DNA from: Romanomermis culicivorax | Taxonomy: Eukaryota > Nematoda > Enoplea > Mermithida > Mermithidae | Assembly: GCA_963922205.1 (NCBI GenBank) | Contig: CAWUHX010000409.1 | Span: 124,001 to 188,000, forward strand | Direction: 5' to 3' | Length of the DNA stretch: 64,000 bases | In this document: positions 60,403 through 64,000 of the stretch, piece by piece | How the letters are laid out: each line of letters opens with the position of its first letter | Numbering within the stretch: the first letter of the stretch is position 1 | Notes under the pieces: generated by a model | What the model was told of the DNA's origin: nothing | The model's input: only the letters and a program-made list of their open reading frames with translations | Databases searched by the model: none | Position numbers and translations under genes: made by a program

Positions 60403-61095
60403 CTATGCTGCCATATCCACTGCAGTTTGTTGGTGCTCCTGCATTCGGTTGGCATACGCTTCCCTGAATGCAGTACTACCTTCTCCCCACAGGTAGATAG
60501 AATAATACCTCTCTGTGACAAATGATTTGGCCCGTGCATCAATTGCACCAATATGTCTTGGGCCCAACTGCTGCTGTTCTAACTTTAGCAACACCATGGT
60601 ACATAAGTATCTCACGGCTGCCATTACTATTTCTGCATCAAAATGATGAAACCAATTTGGCATGAACTTGAGCCAAATATACTCCCAAATGGGCTCAGGA
60701 ACGTTTACGTGATCATACAGGAAACCACCCTGAACATCAAAGTGATCCCCATAGTTCTCGTAAAGCTCCTCTACTCCATTATTCACCAATGCCCAGATGA
60801 TTTGATTCCTATCATCATCTGGCATATCCTGAGCAAAGAATTCGATCACCTCCGGTGTCGAAAAATCTATCCTTCCTTTCACCACAGGAAACTTCTTATG
60901 GACATCCCAGTAGTCTCTCAAAACAGAACTCAGGTACTCCAAAGTTACTTCCTTATCTCTACTTCTCTTGACCGATTTTGTCGGTTCCGACGTAGAGGGT
61001 TTAGAAACAACTTTTTTCCCTGCGGAACTGCTCTGGTTCTGCTGAGAAGTCTTATCCACTTTAGACACGGGCTTAGCCAAAGTACTTTTCGTCAT
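60403..61095 (-). pseudogene. Third gene fragment, unknown conserved domain (element 3)
   Basis: Same 230-codon fragment as 37980-38672, bounded by the same two TAG codons. The aromatic/acidic domain is uninterrupted. Confidence 0.6.
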
Positions 61096-61104
61096 TGCAC
61101 TTAC

Positions 61105-61494
61105 CTAAAATGCAGACGATTTACTAGGTACTTTAGCCGAAGCAACCGTCCACTGCACCTGACTCGTAGAACTTTTGGTTCCAGGCATCAGGCTCATCGG
61201 CGTAGTTCCAGTCTTGGACTTGGTTGAATCCGTCAATAAAGGTGTAGATCCTGCAAACTTCAAGTCCACAGACGTAGAACTCCCTGTCTGTTCTCCTTCA
61301 CCATCACTAATTTCAATGACATCTTCATCATCTCTCCTTTTAGCCCTATTGGCCCTTCGGGCTAACTTTCTCCTTCCTAATCTTTTAATCTGATCGTCCG
61401 TACGACCTTCCGCTCTAAATTTTCTAACTTCCTCGGCAGTATACATACCTGGTATACCACGGTCCATACTTGGATCTCTGGGAGCTACTTGCAC
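61105..61494 (-). pseudogene. Third gene fragment with SUMO-interaction-like motif (element 3)
   Basis: Same 129-codon fragment as 38682-39071, with the basic patch and DVIEISDGEGE. Both bounding stops are shared with element 2. Confidence 0.6.
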
Positions 61495-61506
61495 TGTCGG
61501 CGTAAC

Positions 61507-61917
61507 CTAGCTGACCGCAGGTTGGATGACCTGCGTACTAGCAGGCTGCACCGGCAATTTCGGGATATGATAAGCAGTAGGCGGCTTGGCCGGAGCTTGC
61601 ACGACTGTAGGCGCTGCCAGAGGCGTCGGCTGCGCCATAAAACCAGCCAATACCTGCTGCAGCTGCTTCTGCTGCTGATCTAATCTCGCTTTTTGCTCCG
61701 CAAGCTGTTTAGCGAAAATCTCTTTCTGCCTTTTAATTTCCTTTTCAGCTCGCTCCCTGAGCCTTGCTTCAATTTCCTCTATTGTTGGACTTGCAGCAAT
61801 CGTTATCAGATTGCGTTCATCCAACATTTGCTCTGCCCTGACATCCATTCCAGAAAGTAGACTCTCTGTCTGATCTAGTAAAGAGGTTACATGTGTTTCT
61901 TGATCAGGCTGTATCAA
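61507..61917 (-). pseudogene. Third gene coiled-coil fragment (element 3)
   Basis: Same 136-codon fragment as 39084-39494. The TAA upstream (near 61921) and the TAG downstream are shared with element 2. Confidence 0.6.
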
Positions 61918-64000
61918 CGATTAAACAGTGACCTCCTTGTCCACTTCTAAATCGTCTCCTACCTGATTCAAGTCTATGGGGGGTGTTGAGGTCTGCAGGT
62001 ATCGCTTGTTGCTGTGCTTTCGCCGCAACAGGCTCAGCCTGCATCCCCTGCACCTGATCCATACTACTCATATTAACTCCAGATTGTTGACTCACCGTTG
62101 TGCTTACCTCAGTGCCTGTAACCCGCACTGCTGGCTGCTTACCTGTCGGCTTCACTACAACCTTATCGCCAATATGCGTAATTGTGGAACCTGGAGCATC
62201 GGACGGCAATATCGGCTCAAAAAATGGCGGCTCGTAACCTGGAACGTATTCCGGTTGATCCGCTAACACACTCTTCTTCTGATTCTCCTTCCTTGCATCC
62301 TCACTCATATCTATTGGGTATCGCAAACCTGGAACTCCGACAGCTATCTGGCGGAAGTAAAACCTCTGATAGCAGTACGGATTATCTTTGTACTGCGGAC
62401 ACTCCGCCAAATGCTTCCTCTTATCTTCTGGTCTTTGCTCCCATGATTTTGTCTTGGGCCAAAATCGGATCGGCAAAAATCCGAAACGATTTCCCCAACA
62501 TGTAATAGCATCGCCCTTTGTTGGCGTATGCACCTCCGTTACTGGAAAACTATTCAAAAATGATAAGTACTGACCGTACCTTTCTCCCCTCCACAACATC
62601 TTCAAGAGTTGTTCCATTCCCTCAGGGCTAAAGGATCTCAAATAGTTATGGTCAAGGAGAGAGGTAAGGTACTCCTCCGCTTCCTCTCTACAAGCTGGCC
62701 AAAATAAATGAAACGTGAGCAGAACTTTATTACACACTGACTCCAAATTCTTAAAATTGTCCTCAATCAATATTTCAGAATAAGGAGCGATATCCATACT
62801 CCAGTGTTGTCTTATGTACGAGTCTTTACCATTCGAAACTCTGACTGGTTCATACTCGTGGTAATCAACTTCCAGAGATGTTATCTCCAACAACTGTTTC
62901 GTTTCTTTCCTATACCTTAGGAAATTCTCGTACAAAACCATAGATACTGGTTCATCAAGTCTACTGAAACTCTTCCCTTGATTCACCATATCTACCACCT
63001 TCTTCGTAATTCGAGTTCTAATCTGCTTTTCGGACAAAGCTTCTTCAAACTCTTCATCCTCACTTACCGTATCATACCCGTCCGCATTCTTACTTTTTTC
63101 TTTGACGGTATAATCAGGATGAATACCCTTAGGTATACTTACTTCTCTCCCTCTCTTCAGATTCGACTCGTAATGAGGGAAGCTGTACTCCGTATAGCCT
63201 CCAAATGAGGTATCCATTTGAGCAGCCATACAGGCATACACCTCCTGTCTCATTACCTGATAAATAGCCGATGACTGCGGCTCTTCTACCTCAGGACTTC
63301 CGCAAAAAGCCTGCGGAAAGTTCTCACCATGTATCATATTAAAAAACCTATACAACCTGAAAGCCATTATCTGAATTTGATCCGCTTTCATCAAATCATG
63401 CGGAAAATACTGGAATCCGACCTCGACTTCCATAGCTAACTCATAGTGGAAAAACACTAGGAAAACCAACAATGAGTAGTAGGCGTCCAGTGCTGAATAC
63501 CGTATTTCAAACTGCATTAACGTATGCCTACAGAATCGTTCACGTTGCGCTCTCTGACGGAAATCGATTTGGAAATAACCGATATCCACCAGATACAGCT
63601 CCGTGAACAACCCTTTCAGCTTAAAAGTCTCTGGGCAAAGTCCCAACTTCCTGGACATTGCCAAAAATCTCCCGTTCAACTGATCTCCTACCTTGGCTAC
63701 GTCATAATGACGGCCATACGAAGACGTTACTCTATGCTTGATCTCTGGTGTTAGATCAACATCTTGGTGCTTTCTACCTGCGCCATTAACATTCCAGATG
63801 GCGACCAGATCTGTAACCAAGTTGTATCCAACGAGAAGCATGTCCGAATCTAAGAGCTCATGAATGAGCATCCATTCCTTCGGCATGATTGTCCTAGTAT
63901 CTACAACAAAGGTGTCTCCAGTTACCGTCGAGAAGCTAATGACTCTCGCAAACTCCTTCCCTTTTGGGTTGTCAACCCCAGAAGTCGCGAAAACCTTACT
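61904..64000 (-). CDS. Third gene, exon 2 (element 3, partial): DEDDy exonuclease-like domain
   Basis: Open to the window edge. Contains exonuclease motif II (D at 63811) and motif III (Y at 63500); motif I would lie about 30 bp beyond the window. It is nearly identical to element 2, with three visible residue changes (M to T near 62714, R to G near 62339, T to M near 63870). The last matches element 1, so element 2 carries the derived state there. The same extra C (near 61978) shifts the frame at the 3' end. Confidence 0.8.
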   Translation of the reverse strand, partial: SKVFATSGVDNPKGKEFARVISFSTVTGDTFVVDTRTIMPKEWMLIHELLDSDMLLVGYNLVTDLVAIWNVNGAGRKHQDVDLTPEIKHRVTSSYGRHYDVAKVGDQLNGRFLAMSRKLGLCPETFKLKGLFTELYLVDIGYFQIDFRQRAQRERFCRHTLMQFEIRYSALDAYYSLLVFLVFFHYELAMEVEVGFQYFPHDLMKADQIQIMAFRLYRFFNMIHGENFPQAFCGSPEVEEPQSSAIYQVMRQEVYACMAAQMDTSFGGYTEYSFPHYESNLKRGREVSIPKGIHPDYTVKEKSKNADGYDTVSEDEEFEEALSEKQIRTRITKKVVDMVNQGKSFSRLDEPVSMVLYENFLRYRKETKQLLEITSLEVDYHEYEPVRVSNGKDSYIRQHWSMDIAPYSEILIEDNFKNLESVCNKVLLTFHLFWPACREEAEEYLTSLLDHNYLRSFSPEGMEQLLKMLWRGERYGQYLSFLNSFPVTEVHTPTKGDAITCWGNRFGFLPIRFWPKTKSWEQRPEDKRKHLAECPQYKDNPYCYQRFYFRQIAVGVPGLRYPIDMSEDARKENQKKSVLADQPEYVPGYEPPFFEPILPSDAPGSTITHIGDKVVVKPTGKQPAVRVTGTEVSTTVSQQSGVNMSSMDQVQGMQAEPVAAKAQQQAIPADLNTPHRLESGRRRFRSGQGGHCLIVDTA

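Larger units (their letters stand above)
58668..64000 (-). mobile_element. Ty3/Gypsy-type LTR retrotransposon, element 3 (3' part only)
   Basis: Reverse-oriented like element 2 and cut by the window end inside the third gene. Positions match element 2 at a constant offset of 22423 from 37458 to 41577, with only a few substitutions (for example near 62339, 62714 and 63870), and at 22437 in the LTR, where element 2 has extra bases. The satellite just outside the LTR shares the rare GACATTTTTTGATTCG with element 2's flank, so element and flank were duplicated together. Confidence 0.95.

Overview
This is eukaryotic, almost certainly invertebrate, DNA made only of tandem satellite repeats and LTR retrotransposons. 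No ordinary host gene, tRNA or rRNA was found. The splice signals inside the elements (acceptors of the TTTTTCAG type, donors GTAAGT/GTAAGC) and the overall AT-richness fit a nematode best, but that is inference.

Layout: 1-9433 is a 156-bp satellite in one orientation. 9434-23439 is Ty3/Gypsy-type element 1 (+ strand). 23440-36230 is the same satellite in the opposite orientation. 36231-50295 is element 2 (- strand). 50296-58667 is more satellite in that second orientation. 58668-64000 is the 3' part of element 3 (- strand), cut by the window end. The satellite has three monomer subfamilies arranged in higher-order repeats of 312, 468, about 1568 and 1725 bp.

Each element has about 479-bp LTRs (TG...CA), a primer-binding site, and one long Gag-Pol frame: SR-rich N-terminus, capsid-like region, CHHC zinc knuckle, RG-rich stretch, protease, reverse transcriptase, RNase H and integrase. 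A single in-frame TAG interrupts this frame inside RNase H, identically in elements 1 and 2. Downstream of pol lies an unexpected third gene. It has a short first exon with its own ATG, a 692-bp intron, and a long second exon. That exon starts with a complete DEDDy 3'-5' exonuclease motif set (WRN/MUT-7/EXD2 superfamily) and continues, through a coiled coil and a SUMO-interaction-like motif, to an RG/GYG-rich C-terminus. I know of no LTR retrotransposon family described with such a gene, so this is the main candidate for an undescribed system. The C-terminal half is broken in every copy, by different lesions in element 1 and in elements 2/3.

The window is highly rearranged. Positions 8846-16580 and 43149-50883 form an inverted repeat that looks identical (about 7.7 kb per arm). 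Element 2's 3' half is instead nearly identical to element 3, with its flanking satellite, implying a direct repeat of about 22.4 kb. Element 1's own two LTRs differ at roughly one position in ten and it lacks a target-site duplication, so it is a chimera. A cluster of one-base indels near 35.9-37.4 kb looks like local assembly error.
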